A stretch of DNA of 64,000 nt, taken from the NCBI GenBank assembly GCA_963942565.1, contig OZ012694.1:29238376-29302375 (forward strand). Reading direction: 5' to 3'. A program made the position numbers and the translations under genes. Below the pieces are notes generated by a model. The model saw only the letters and a program-made list of their open reading frames with translations, did not search any database and was not told where the DNA came from. Source of the DNA: Maea johnstoni (lineage: Eukaryota > Annelida > Polychaeta > Spionida > Magelonidae). Shown here piece after piece: positions 13,101 to 25,254 of the stretch. Every line of letters begins with the position of its first letter. Position 1 is the stretch's first letter.

Positions 13101-13689
13101 AATATGTAGGTCCACAGCTCATAGCTCCGTTTGAAAACACTGTGCACGTTTTTTCATATTATTTTACCCCAAAAATCGTACATCCTATGTAAGGATACTT
13201 GTATGGTGTTTATAGTTTTCCTTTTCAGAAGACCTTTCAGGCAATATTTACTTGGTATCAGCTGAATTGTCAAATAAAAGTAAGGTAAAGGGAAAACTGA
13301 GTCAAATGAATTTACCCCATACGCTACCTTAATGACGGTAAATTGATGTTGATAATTCAATTATGCTTGAGATGTTGTTATTTGAGAATGATAAATAGCA
13401 ATTATTAAAATGATAGCATAATGCTTTGACATATGATCGCGGAGTGTGATAGTATCATAGCTTGAGACTTGAGAAGTCGTTGTTTCATCTCAGACAGACT
13501 ATGTTTCAATGAATTTTGCATGAACGTTTGTACACGTTGGTCAATCTAAACAAAACTGTGAAGTGCACGAAAAAAGTGTAAAAATGTTTTTTATCACAAT
13601 TCATATAACCAATTCAATAAAGGATTGTTATGGTATCAACAATGTGAATGGTTGTTGGTGACTTTTGAGTTTTCTGAGATCCTCAACGA

Positions 13690-13914
13690 GTAACTCAAGG
13701 TTTCCAAAAAACTTTATTTTAGTACATTCGATGTCCACCAGATGGAGCTGTGTACTTGGGGCCAGCGACGTCATTCATCATCATCGTCTTCATCCAACTT
13801 TGTTTTGAACTGGCACAGAACCATGCGGTCAGCGGTACGGAGTCGAAGCTGCCTAACAACTTTTTAGCATTGATGTACGGAACTGAGTCTTGTGATGGGA
13901 AAACGTTGCGCCAA
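13690..13914 (+). promoter_or_regulatory. CCNJ: Candidate CCNJ promoter and non-coding first exon
   Basis: The CCNJ coding start lies 15 bp after a good acceptor (TTCTGTTGCAG, ending at 15812), so a leader exon must lie upstream. A strong donor AA|GTAAGT at 13915, preceded by a GC-richer block with CGACGTCA (CRE-like) and a CTCF-like motif, is the best candidate I see. The link is inferred; only the splice motifs are seen. Confidence 0.3.
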
Positions 13915-15582
13915 GTAAGTTGAACGGATTTGCAAAAACTTTTCATTTATCTGAAGCGTTCTTCGTGACTGGTTTTCTCAGAGTCATGTTTCAAGTTGGC
14001 CTGACCATTCATTACCCACGAGACGACGGACGAGTGTCACTATACGAGTGCAGTCAACACGTTTCATTCAAGCGTGACGCTCCACCACAGATGTGCCGTT
14101 CTTTTACCAAACTGTTCATGCGATCCGAGTGCCCTCTTGAAACTTTTTTACTTGTCTTTTTCGCACTGCCAGAATTACCTGTCGTTTTAAGACTAATCTT
14201 AGATGAGCAACCACAAGTAGTTATATTGGTCCAAGGACAATTTCCTTGTCCAGAAGTCATTCAGTGATGCACTGCCAGTGCATGAGATAGGGCGAGGGGG
14301 GACTCAAAGGCCTATCCTAGATTTCTAGGCTGCCATTTGTATTTTTTTCTCTCATGATTTCCTGTTACAGGGCACCAAAGAGTTAAGGTGGTCATAGTGG
14401 CCAATTTAGTTTGCATTTATCTCACCAGGGGAATAGAGGACTCATTTTAAGTATGACATGGCCAGAGATTGGAGGACCATGTGGTGCCATCTTTCTCTCA
14501 CATCTGGTACTACATGACACCCAGACACATGCCATTGTCAACTTTAACTTTTTTCCTCAGATATGCAATTTAGAAGTTTTTAAAAAACACTTTTTATCTC
14601 ATTTTCCCAAAAATTCTATGGCAATGGTCACCAATATATACAAAGCGTAAGTTGAAAAAAATGTGACACCCTTCCCTTGTATTGATCTTTTCTCCACATT
14701 TGGAAAATTTGATGGTTTCGGTCCTTAATCGTTGAATTTAACATATTGCATTTTTTTATTATTTAATTACTCTAAAGTTACACACCCTGATGGGAAGGTA
14801 CATCTGTTATGCCCAATGTGTTCTTAAACAAAATATCTTTCTGGCAATCAGGATTTTAGCCAGGATATAAATAATGCCTGCGCAAAACATTAGTCAAAAT
14901 AAAATTTTGACTTTCCAGATTTTGCTTCTTGGGTACTTCAAATCATTATAACAACTTCATATGATAGTACATTGTATCAACAAGGACAATTTACACTTCA
15001 GCCATACCTTAGAAGATGGTTTGGTCGGAAAATATTGGGTTATTACCTCTCTATATATTTATGTATGTATATATAATTGAAAATTCTTCCTATAAATATT
15101 TGCATGCCTGCAAAGGAGGTTCTCAGAAAACTGCCTGTTATAAGTCAGGCTGGATGGGTCCCTGCAGGCAATATACATGTTGTATAGGCTAATTGAAAGC
15201 AAAGTACAGGAAAACTGAGTCAAATTAAGCCTACAAGCTACCTTAACTGGCAGCTATTTTAATAACCCAACTTAGTTTCTGTTATTTTACCATTATAGCA
15301 TGTTGCCATAGTAATTGTGACATTGTTTTCTCATACTTAGATTGAGTGGTGCCAAAACAAAATGTGTTCAGATATAATTAGCCCATATTCTTAACCCTTG
15401 CCTGATGTCATAGCTAATGGTGTGGATAATATTTTAAAAAAGGGTTTTGTCTCATAAATTTTGGGCACACTTTCCAGAAATAAAACTTAAATTTCACTCT
15501 TTGCCTCTGGATTTCTTTACATTGGAAGAAATAAAATCAACATGATTAATACTCATTAATAATCAACATTATTAATACAACA

Positions 15583-15697
15583 AGGTAATACTCTGAACTT
15601 AAACCAGGTTCACACTTGTCCTCAACCTAATGCTCCACAGAAAACTATAAATCTTTTAATTCCTTTAATCTAATAACTGTATAGACAAAACATGTGG
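15583..15697 (+). repeat. Direct repeat, left copy, upstream of CCNJ exon 1
   Basis: It shares AGGTAATACTCTG, ACCAGGTTCACACTTGTCCT and CTAATAACTGTATAGA with 16611-16724, about 1.03 kb further on. The two copies bracket CCNJ coding exon 1. Confidence 0.75.
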
Positions 15698-15827
15698 TGT
15701 GATCAAAGACTTCTTCAGATTTGGCAATTGCAGCAAAGCAAGGCTGTAAATGTTGCTGATAGCACTCAGCTCTATGGTCTGAGATAATTTTCTGTGAGCA
15801 TTTCTGTTGCAGTCCTATACTTAGAAA

Positions 15828-18800
15828 ATGGAGGTGGAGCGGGAATGGTGGACAAACTCTCTTGTCATGGACATACACAACACACTCCGTAGGAAAGAAA
15901 TGGAGCTTCTCTCCATCCCCTACCTGGCTCAGTCACCACAGCTACATATGCGTCGATACCTTGTGGATTGGATAGCTGTCATAGCGGAGAACTTCTCACT
16001 CTGTGCCCCCACGCGCCACCTAGCCATCTACCTGCTGGACTACACCATGGACAGGTTTGACATTGAGGAGAAGGTCATCTACTTGGTAGCCATCGTCTGT
16101 TTATTGGTGGCTGGTGAGTACATGTAATTTAGCAAAACAGTTTGCCTAGAAGTAGAAGTCATAGGCAATTTCATCAAAGAACTTCTTACCCTTAGGTCCA
16201 TAGCAAAACGTAAAATTGGGCATGGAGCTGTGTAGCCCATTTGTAAATCCCCCCCCCCCCCTACACACTTTGATGATATATTTCTAATAAAAGTATAATT
16301 TGGGGAATAATTGATAGATTTTCTTAGATCCCTAAAATACTTTCTTAGGCAAAATCTACAATATTCTAAAATACTAAGTATTGATACTGCCTGTATCGAT
16401 GAATCAACAAAAAAACCTTATCGATAATCGATATCGAAGAAGGCACAAAATATCGATTCTTATGCAAATTAGGTAAATAAACTATTTTTCAGGAAAACTG
16501 CTTGAAAATCAGCATAAACTCCCAACCACAACTGTGTGCGTCCGTATCCGTAATAATTTTGTCGATTATCGAATCGGTGAATATTTCTTATCAATGACAG
16601 CCCTAATACTAAGGTAATACTCTGCACTTCAACCAGGTTCACACTTGTCCTCAACTTAATCATTCACAGAAAACTATGAATCTTTAAATTCCTCCAACCT
16701 AATAACTGTATAGAAAAAACACATGTGTTGCTGTGCGAAGCCCAGGCTTTTCAGTACTTAGTTTGCTTCATATCAGGTGTAATGCACTATGTACATCCCA
16801 CAGATAGCTCAAAAGCTGTGTAGATATTTTTGCAACTTTTATTTTCTGGGATTGATGGGGTAACCTGATTTTAAGCCCAACTTTAAAATTTTGGCTTCGC
16901 TCGAATGCTGTGCAAGGAATGAAAAAGATCAATGTATATGTCATTGTGGTACATATAGTTAAGGGTATCTAGATTTTAATTTATAAATAGGACCTTGTGT
17001 TGCCAAATTGAAATTCTTAAAAACGTTCATGATTGTAATGGTTAATGTTGAAATTGCTGTGTATTATTCAAGCTCTGACATTACTTTCTATTATCTTGCA
17101 GCTAAATTTGAGGAAATAGACAATAACCTCCCACATGTGAGAGATGTGTACAATTATGTCAAACATTGTGACTATTCTGCTGAAGGCTTCCTCGAGATGG
17201 AGCTGAAATTACTGCATCAATTTCAGTGGAACATTTCCATGCCCACTTCAGCTCACTTTATAGAGTATTACCTCACAGCTGCAGTACAGGAAACAGATTG
17301 GCACGGTGATAGACTGGTAGATGACATTCCTAAGGCAGAGGTTTACATGTCAAAGTATGCATCATATTTTCTTGAGATCTGTCTGCAAGGTGAGTCATTA
17401 ATTCAAAAGTATCATAGACTTAGCAACACCACAGTATTAAGGAATGACCTTTTCCTGTAGGGTTCACAAGTGTGCGGACAGAGGAATGTCTTAATTAAGT
17501 GCTCACTGACACACGGATGTTCGGAAGAGAACTGTCGTCAGACTGTCCAGGATACCTCTTCAACTGAAAGACCCTGGAAACTAAACGTTACTCTTGTTGT
17601 ATTCCATCATAAATGAATTTGTATTTTGATCTGATATAAGCTATAAATTAACCTTTTCAAACACGAGCCAAATGTAATGAAACTATGTATATACCACATA
17701 AGTTTACATATTTTTCTACCACTATGGGGCTGAAATACCCATTGAAGAAATTCCATCCTCAATGGCTGTTCCCAATGGCCATTAGGAATCAATTTAATAC
17801 CATATTTGGTGAAGATTGCCATATATGGAACACTGCACTTCTTTCGTTGCTTAGCAACGTGATCTAGAAATGTCACGTGGGAGCGTTAGTCTCATGCGGG
17901 AACTTTCTGGCGGGAGGTGTTCGCTGCATGTAACGTAGACGCAAGTATTCCCTTAACAGTTCTTATCATGTTTATTTATTCTATGGTACCTAGCAAATAC
18001 AGAATCTCCCACTTAAGTATCGGATAACAGCCTTTCAACACGCTGTGAGAAGTTTTATCTGGGAACTATTTACTATGCAGTAATTGTATCTTCCGCAGTC
18101 ATTTGGCCAGAGGCATTGATATTGACCCAGTTCTGATAAAGTAATTGGGTTGTGTCAACAAAGGCGCAAGCCAGTAAGTTTCCCCGATTATTTCCTGTTT
18201 ATGTATTTAATGGGACGTGGCAGAAATAGGTTCTTCAACTTGTGTGTTGGAGTAGGACATTTCTTACACTCGGGAATAGAATTCTATTCCCTCTGTAAGA
18301 AATGTCCTTCTCCAACACACGCGTTGAAGAACGTCTATGTCAGTCGTGTGTGTTCGTTGCTTGTTACAGATCACAGCTACCGAGAATGGTCTCCGTCTCT
18401 TGTTGCCGCTGCGTGTATCGCTGCCTCACGGGCCTGTCTCCACCTCACGCCATTCTGGAACGCTGCCCTGCACAAGTTAACAGCTTATAACTGGTCAGAC
18501 GTACAACCAGTCACAGAACTCATGCTGAGGTATGTTATGGATAGGTTAACCCCTTCATTCTGGAACTGCGCTCAAGACAAGTTAACAGTTTATGACTGAG
18601 AGAATGTACAATCAGTCATATAACTCATGCTAGGGTATATTATGTGAAGGTTATTGATTTAATGGTTAATATAAAACTTGGCAAAAAGTTCGCAACAATT
18701 TGGTAATAGCCTGTTTCCGTTTCCCATTTTGGCCAGCTGTCATTTTTCTTTGACTTTCCCTTCAGGACACATTCAGTTGATGAGCAGCATAATCAAGCGA

Positions 18801-18991
18801 AGCAATTGGAGGTGGCGCCCTCTATCCTCGGCTCAACCGTGATGACCCCATCTCCGTCTCCCGTGTCTGAGGCGCGTGCCACTTGCCAAGCCAACCGCGA
18901 GAACCTGAAAACCTGCGCTGTGGTGAACTGTTCAGATATGACCGCAACCGCAAATTTGTATAACTACACTGAAGAAAACAGGCTCTCTTGA
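15828..18991 (+). CDS. CCNJ: Cyclin J, complete, four coding exons, 319 aa
   Basis: Cell-cycle cyclin of the J class. Exons are 15828-16113, 17102-17389, 18370-18529 and 18766-18991, with phases 1, 1 and 2 all matching. The protein opens MEVEREWWTNSLVMDIHNTL, as vertebrate cyclin J opens MELEGQWW. The cyclin box carries MRRYLVDW at residues 41-48 and KFEE at about 97-100, then FQWNISMPTSAHFIEYYLT, and the second fold has WSPSLVAAACIAASRACL and LHKLTAYNW. The last exon encodes a short low-complexity tail (TVMTPSPSPVSE) ending at TGA. At 319 aa it is shorter than the human protein (roughly 370-390), the difference being in the tail. The start is fixed by homology and by the acceptor just upstream. 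Intron 3 holds a long hairpin, and exon 1 is bracketed by a direct repeat. Confidence 0.95.
16379..16605. mobile_element. hAT-type MITE, 227 bp, ATACTAAG duplication, CCNJ intron 1
   Basis: An exact 8-bp duplication ATACTAAG at 16371-16378 and 16606-16613 encloses a segment whose right end GACAGCCCTA matches hAT termini. The left end has diverged. The interior has paired TATCGAT / ATCGATA blocks. Confidence 0.65.
16611..16724 (+). repeat. Direct repeat, right copy, downstream of CCNJ exon 1
   Basis: It is the partner of 15583-15697. Similarity stops on both sides after about 115 bp, and its left edge coincides with the hAT MITE duplication at 16606-16613. Confidence 0.75.
18231..18331. repeat. 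Long hairpin (about 50-bp arms) in CCNJ intron 3
   Basis: The left arm runs TTCTTCAACTTGTGTGTTGG onward and the right arm is its inverse with about six differences and one bulged base. The centre is GAATTC at 18279-18284, with essentially no loop. It ends 38 bp before the acceptor of exon 3 (18370). Confidence 0.85.
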
Positions 18992-19269
18992 ATTACAATA
19001 TTGGAAGAATGAGAGTAAAAACAATTGGGAAATATGTTGTGTGATTGCATATATTATTGATTATTGATCTCAGGCCTCAGGGTATTAGAGTGGGGATAGG
19101 ATATGACTTCATAAAAGAGGAAAGTAAAGGAAAAGGGCTCTAGAGGGTAAAAGATGTATCCTGTAGGCAGATAGTTCATATGACTAGTGATCTCAAAGTA
19201 TTACAGAACAGAGATAGGAAATGACCCCTAGGCGGACTTTTAATGATTTAGGTGCATATGTGAGCGGGG

Positions 19270-19562
19270 ACTTTGCCAGGACCTGTCCAGCCTGTCTTTT
19301 GGATCGACAGTTTCCTGAAAACCTCCTTTTTGGACAGACAAATTTCTATGAGGAATTTTTTCAATTTTGACTTTTTTGGGCTAATAACCAAATCTTTCCC
19401 TGACTAAACAAATTCTAAGAAATTGCCCTTCTTTACACAATAGGCTATCAAATGTAGTTGGTATAAGGATTTTAAGTAGTGGAGTAGCTAAATTGGAACG
19501 GGCAGAAATTTTGGAATTGCTATTTGGACAGGCATTTTGGAAATCCTGGCAAAGACCCTGTA
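19270..19562. mobile_element. MITE family D with TTTGCCAGGA ends
   Basis: The left end CTTTGCCAGGACCTGTCC is answered by TCCTGGCAAAGACC at the right. The segment containing ATAAGGATTTTAAGTAG and GGACAGGCATTTTGG has a second copy at 31005-31195. The termini resemble family C (TCTTAGCCAGGA), so D may be a diverged hAT group. Confidence 0.5.
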
Positions 19563-19726
19563 CATAAGAGTAAAAGATGGCAAATGTACATGTGACTAAT
19601 GATCTTAGCGCATTGCAGCACAGAGGTAGGAGATGACGTTCAAGAAGATGCGATTCTCCAAGTGTATCATCATGCATACTTAAGGGTATGAGCTGGGGAA
19701 GATGTACATATATTACCTGTAATCGG

Positions 19727-19946
19727 CCCATTCATGCATGTAACAGCCAAAACTGCCCTACTATTTTTGTAATATCTCTAGAGCAATTTTTAAGAAACTA
19801 TTCGATGTAGAGATGTTTTTGGGAACTATCTACAACTCTCCTTCAGATATTTTGCAAATTTATGACTAAACTTTTAAGATAATTTCAGAGGTATTGCAGC
19901 AGGTACAGATGACCCTAGTCAAGGAGATCTCCAGGAATGAATGGGT
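19727..19946. mobile_element. MITE family A copy
   Basis: The left end is CCCATTCATGCATG and the right end GAATGAATGGG, with the internal CTCCTTCAGATATTTTGC and AAGGAGATCTCCAGG shared with other copies. Confidence 0.55.
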
Positions 19947-20340
19947 TTTATGATATAGGTTTTCCTGTACATACACAGGATATGATACCAAGGAAAAAAA
20001 GAATGTCCTTGTGTGTTATCCTACACGTTATAGGGTTTAAGATAGGGTAGATGTTCAGATATAAAACAGGATCAATGTTCTCAGAGTATAAAATGTTTAT
20101 GACCGCAAGGAAGGAAAGGACTTCTTGTTTTGTTATTATTGATATATAGGACAAAAAAATGAAAGCGTGACTAACGGTCTGGTTTTTCCTTTTTGGTGAA
20201 TTGGTATAAGCAGAAGAAAGGACCTTTTGAATTTAATGGATGGTTTATTATTACAGTATGTGTGCTGATTACTCACATTGAAATAAGCATTGAATCGAAA
20301 GAACAAAATAGCCACTGCCTTACACAACATATAGTGGATG

Positions 20341-20757
20341 TAGGGCTGTGCTCACCGCTCGCGATGCTCGATGGATCGCGATTTTCATGCCATGCTACGA
20401 TTATCGATCATGACATGAAACTCATGAGCATCGCAAAAAAATAAAAACTTCAACTACCTTTTTAAATAGGCTTGAGAAGCTAAAAAATCCGGCGTCGTGT
20501 TGGCGACATCGATGTCGCGATTCACAGCGGAACTACGCAAAATGCGTAAGTTCGATATACGCTAACCCGTTAGAGCGTACTTCACACTCTAACGGGTTCA
20601 GAATCACGAGGTGTAGTTGCATGTTTATACCGCTAGCTTGATATGGCGCTGCCTAGTGGTATGAAAAACAAAATGGCCGCTGTTTTCATGCTAGTGAGCA
20701 TCGTTTAGGTTTTTGGTGATGCTCGTGAGCTGAAAAATTTTGGTGAGCACAGCCCTA
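20341..20757. mobile_element. hAT-type MITE with TAGGGCTGTGCTCACC ends, 417 bp, AGTGGATG duplication
   Basis: Inverted ends TAGGGCTGTGCTCACC are flanked by AGTGGATG at 20333-20340 and 20758-20765. The interior has ATCGATGTCGCGATT blocks and an inner hairpin on AACCCGTTAGAG. A sister copy is at 38703-39115. Confidence 0.9.
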
Positions 20758-22716
20758 AGTGGATGCCTGGCTTTTTGTATTGTTTTAACTAGTCATGTCT
20801 CCCAAACATGATGAATTAAAAGTACATTTTGAAATCATGTGAGAGTCATCTGCTCATTATTATTTAATAATTTTGTTGAAGTTAAGAAAGTGGACCACAG
20901 GTCAACAAATATACATTCTCATAATTCAATAGGTGATATTACATCTAAAGACATTTTCTCTAGTATTTAAAAGAAATCATAAGAAATATTTTTCCAAATT
21001 TTTTATTTTGAATACATTTGCAAATTTGCTTTACTGAAAGGGCCCTTATGGCATAAATGCACCTAAAGTTAAACCTACCTCTATTATAATATGATATGAT
21101 TACAGTGATAATCTTTTGTTTGTGTTATGATTTTTTACCATTTTGGGGTTGATAAGATAGTGTTTGAAGTCATGTTGTAATATTTCTTTTGGTATAAATG
21201 GTTCTTTTGTAACTCACCATATGTGCCAATGTGTGGCTTGACTCGGGGGTGTCCGACTGTTGCATTGTGATACAAATTGTATTTAAAACCCAGTGAATTC
21301 CATTTAGTACTCTTGTCTATTGATTGGTCTTGGTCTTAACTTTTGCAAGGGGCTAATATAGTAGTGCCAACAGGTGACACTATTCAAAGCTACAACTGAA
21401 CTACAGTCACCAAAAATTGCTCCAGGACTTATTGACTGTGCTCCGGGACTAAAATATTTGGACATCCCTGTGACTCTAAATTTCTGCACCCAGCAATGGT
21501 AGATGGTAATCAATTCCTACAATGGTGTGGAACCTCCCTATTCCTCTAAGATATTCACTAGAACAATGCATTCATTGTGTTTAACTTGTGCTTTGCATGT
21601 GGCCATTACAGGTATATTGATCAAGCTCCTGTCAAGTATGACATTGGAAAGGGGGGGGGGGGGGGGGAGTTGTTTTGTTATTTTTTTTTGTACTGACCAG
21701 TTTTTCACTCTAACATTTGATTTGAGTTGTTGCTTCCCTATTTTATGTGAGGCTCAATCAGTCATTTGCGTTTCAACTTACTAATCATGAGTATTGAAAT
21801 GAAAATGGTGTAAAAAGAGGTTTTGCCAACTGCAACTTCAATCTTAGTGCAATTTTAGTTAGGTTTATAGTTTGCAGAAGTGGCCATAGCACATTCAATT
21901 TGCACTCAGTGTAACAAGTCCAGTTTTATGGGCAAAATTTATTACTAAAATTGCACCATTTTTAGAACTCACAACCAAACAATTTATACTTGAATATGTC
22001 CATTCTTGTAGTTATACCTTAAGGGGGCAAATCTTAGAATGGAAGCTTTTGGATTATCATTGCTTTTCTCTAGCTTAATTTGGATAATTTGCTAAATGTT
22101 AGTCATTGTCTAGCAGTTAGCACTAATTGGAAAAAAGTTCCAAATTACATAATGCTCCATACCCTGAAGCACAGGGCAAACTTGAAATGCCTTAAAGCTG
22201 ACCCGCCAACTGAAATTGATGGGCTCTAAGATTATAGAGCTGACAACGTTATCTTAACCTGTTCACAGTTGGACACATGGATTGACACATTTTGACGTAT
22301 GTTGATAAAAGAATTGGAGAAGTATTTGACTTGAAGTTGTTGCTCTCACCAGGCTTAATAATCATTCTAAGTTGTTGGACCATGAATGCAAATAGATGCA
22401 AATGTGTTTTATGCTCCAGATATTTTTGTGATAGTTCAATAAGTTGGTCTTGCACAATGCCACTGTTAAGAAAGGAAACTTTCTGCTTTTAACCAAGTGG
22501 ACTCCTGTTTAGGCATTAAATTGTTGTCTTTAAACCAAATGAGACATGGAGGTTCCCTGAGAAACAAGCTAGAGGAACCAAACTTCTGACAAGTGGCGAG
22601 TCATTTTCCGTCCTTAGGAACAAGCCTCAGCGAGGTCCTAAGTCCGGAAACGATTCTCCAAATGTCAAAATTTTCATTTCTAGTTTGTGAGTTGGGGACC
22701 ATATTTCTACCATTAA

Positions 22717-22936
22717 CCCATTTACAGTCAGAGTTGCTTTAGAAAGCACTGTCTGCTACTTTCATACTTTTGAAAATAACCTGGGAATAAAGCAAAAATT
22801 CACAAAATATTTGAAGGAGAGATGTTTAACTTCTGGTTCACATTTCTTTTTCAAATATTTTCCATAAAATACTTCTGTTAATAAATATTTCCAAAATTGT
22901 TAGGCCTGTTTTGGCAGCTCTGAGTGTGAATGGGCT
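22717..22936. mobile_element. MITE family A copy
   Basis: The left end is AACCCATTTACAGTCAGAG and the right end GTGTGAATGGGCTAA, with CACAAAATATTTGAAGGAGA inside, as in the copy at 1498. Confidence 0.5.
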
Positions 22937-24119
22937 AATAAAAGATAATAATGAAAAGAAATTGCCAAAACGAGCACTTAGTCCAACCCGCCAGTGTCAA
23001 TAAGACAACAGCAGTGGCACGTGCCTAGCATTGTGTGCTTGATGTGCAATAACAAAATTTTGGGCATTCCAATTATGGTTAATTTATCCATATATGGATT
23101 CAAAAACATAATCAAAGTCCTTCACGAATGTTTTTTTCTTCAAAGGGTATTTTTGCCTGATAGTGGTGGAAAAAAAACCCAAATATTTGTGGAGATAAAT
23201 GTGTTTGTTTGTTTTTTATTTGAATTCGAATATTTCTATTTTGTCAATGATCAAGATGTTACTTTTGCAGTTCTGATATTGGTAAATCAGGGTTTTCCAT
23301 GTATGTATATCGTAAAATGTTAAGAAGTATAGATGTATAATTTGTTGAGATTTTTGTAGCAATAAAGATGACATGATATATGAAAGTAAAGTTAGAATTG
23401 TCATTCCATTTCCTGGGCAGTTTTTCTTAATCAGTTGAGATCCAAGGCAAACCTATAGCAAACCTATTGAATTTTATATGTTGAAAAAATCATAGATCTT
23501 TTTCAATGGCCATCGATAGAGTTCCCAAGTTGATTCCCGAGTTATTCAACCACTTACTTCAGGTCTACTGCTGTTTATCATAACCCTTTCATGTCTGCTT
23601 CTGAAAAACACCCTATTTTGGTGACGTCTTTCAGTAAGGGCATTTAACTGGAAATAGTAGAAAGGGAATTGTTGATCCAAGCCTTACAAACAGATCTTCA
23701 AATATTTTGAATTAATGCTTAATTCGCAAGTTGTTTTTCAAAATTAATGCTTAATTTGCAAGGTATTTTCACAAGCATCACAAATTTAGACAAAAAATTC
23801 CATAACATCCAGATAGGAATGAATGCAAGGTTTGGGATGCGTACCTCCTATTGCAGCTTCTGATTTCGCAGATTGAAGTAGGGCTGAACCTATTTAATTG
23901 GGCAGTATTTGGCCACTCAAAACTCCAGTGACACATGAACAGTACACACAAGTATTGGTTATGAAATTCTAAAGATGTCACTTAAAGGTGTGTTTTATGT
24001 AAATCCAAAGACTACTTCATTCATGATGAAAGTAAATGCACCAATTTTTAACTGAATGTATAGCTATTCCCCTCAAATGATTAAAAAATAAGTTAACACA
24101 AAATGTTGCCCATTTTGGT

Positions 24120-24490
24120 TAACCCTTAAAATGCTGATGCTACTTTCATACAAAGCACAAGGATTTTTGAAAAACATCTGAACCTTGTCATGTTGGTATT
24201 CATTGGATAGCTCTCACCGAGTACTCTCAGATGAGTACCAATGTGCCAGGGCTTTGTTATTTTTCAGGATTTTTGCATTATTTTGTATTGGCCAAATTAG
24301 CCACCAGCAGCATAAGGTTATTAACCCTTTCAATACTAAGGGTATTTTCGTCCTAAGCACAAGAACGCAAAGAATTTTGAAAAGCATCTAGACCCTGGAG
24401 TGCGTACTCCCAGATAAGTACCCACGTGCCGGGGCCTCAATTATTTTTCAGGTTTTTTTTTTGCATCATTTTGTATCAGCCTAGAGGTAA
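24120..24490. mobile_element. Two adjacent MITE family B copies (TTAA type)
   Basis: TTAACCCTTAAAATGCTGAT at about 24119 and TTAACCCTTTCAATACTAAG at about 24320 each start a block with ACTTTCRT...CAAGRAYRCAAAGRATTT and end in TTGTATTGGCC or similar. Copies in PDCD11 introns lie at 58881, 59571 and 60216. Confidence 0.55.
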
Positions 24491-25254
24491 CTCATGATCT
24501 GGATTTAAGTAATCAGATTTGCTTCGTTGATTTGTTGGCCTATTGAGACACCAAAAAATCATGTCTATGTTGAAGAGGGCCGATCTTACTTCAGATAATG
24601 CTTTGAATTATTTTCTTTCTGAAAAAAAACCTTGTCTACTTAGCCCGACACTGACCATGTAATTTCAAAACACAATGTACCGTTTGGTTTGAATAGCAAT
24701 TATTTTATTTACATTCAATACAGATCAGTAACGAGCTACAACTGTTCCCAACATCATCTTTACTCTTTCTATTTATACATGTGGTTCTATGACACCCAGA
24801 CTATCAATAAGTCACAATAACAGATACATAAATGATAGTATGAAAATGACATGGTTTTGATGTCTTCTGATATGATGTTATACATCATCTCATGGTAGAA
24901 ATGCAGGAAATGTGTACAAAAAATGCCTTCTATGTTTAAATTATGACAATAATGAGATATTACTTTACATTTTCAATGGGAAGACCAAAATTGAAGAAAA
25001 AAAAATCTTTTAGTATCCACAAAGACATATCAGTACAAAAATAGCACCCAGTGTTCATAGTGAGTACTTATGAGACATTCATTTCTGGTAGTGTTGATAT
25101 GTCAAGTTTCAAGCATATCAATCATTTTCCCTGACCACTCACAAAATTAAACATCGCAATTTGATGAAATACCGTAATTCAAGGGCTACACCCCAAAAAC
25201 ATCTAACAGCGATTCTATAACCTCTAAATAAACACATTACATATCATTTAATCA

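Larger units (their letters stand above)
10032..15827. other. Divergent spacer between WDR1 and CCNJ
   Basis: No conserved coding exon was recognised. Contents noted: WDR1 promoter patch (10040-10110), a relic resembling the mariner-like MITE at 56538 (10262-10520), a polypyrimidine tract (10756-10805), a CTCF-like motif CCACCAGAGGGCC (11030-11042), a 23-bp near-perfect palindrome (11208-11230), a related 400-bp repeat pair (about 12950-13370 and 14580-15270), and a second CTCF-like motif CCACCAGATGGAGC (13735-13748). A candidate CCNJ leader exon ends at 13914. Confidence 0.5.

Noticed and set aside
13920-14267. 115-codon open frame upstream of CCNJ
   Set aside because: No recognisable domain, no splice link to CCNJ coding sequence, and the antisense strand is also partly open; best treated as chance in a GC-richer patch.
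15583-16724. Direct repeats as LTRs of an element around CCNJ exon 1
   Set aside because: They are only about 115 bp, lack TG...CA ends and a target duplication, and the DNA between them is CCNJ exon 1 plus a hAT MITE.
17008-17460. CCNJ frame starting at 17008 instead of 17102
   Set aside because: The extra N-terminal residues are intronic; TATCTTGCAG at 17101 is a clear acceptor that joins exon 1 in phase at AKFEE.
18150-18599. 149-codon frame through the CCNJ intron-3 hairpin
   Set aside because: It merges intron, hairpin and exon 3; the true exon 3 starts at 18370 after TTGTTACAG.
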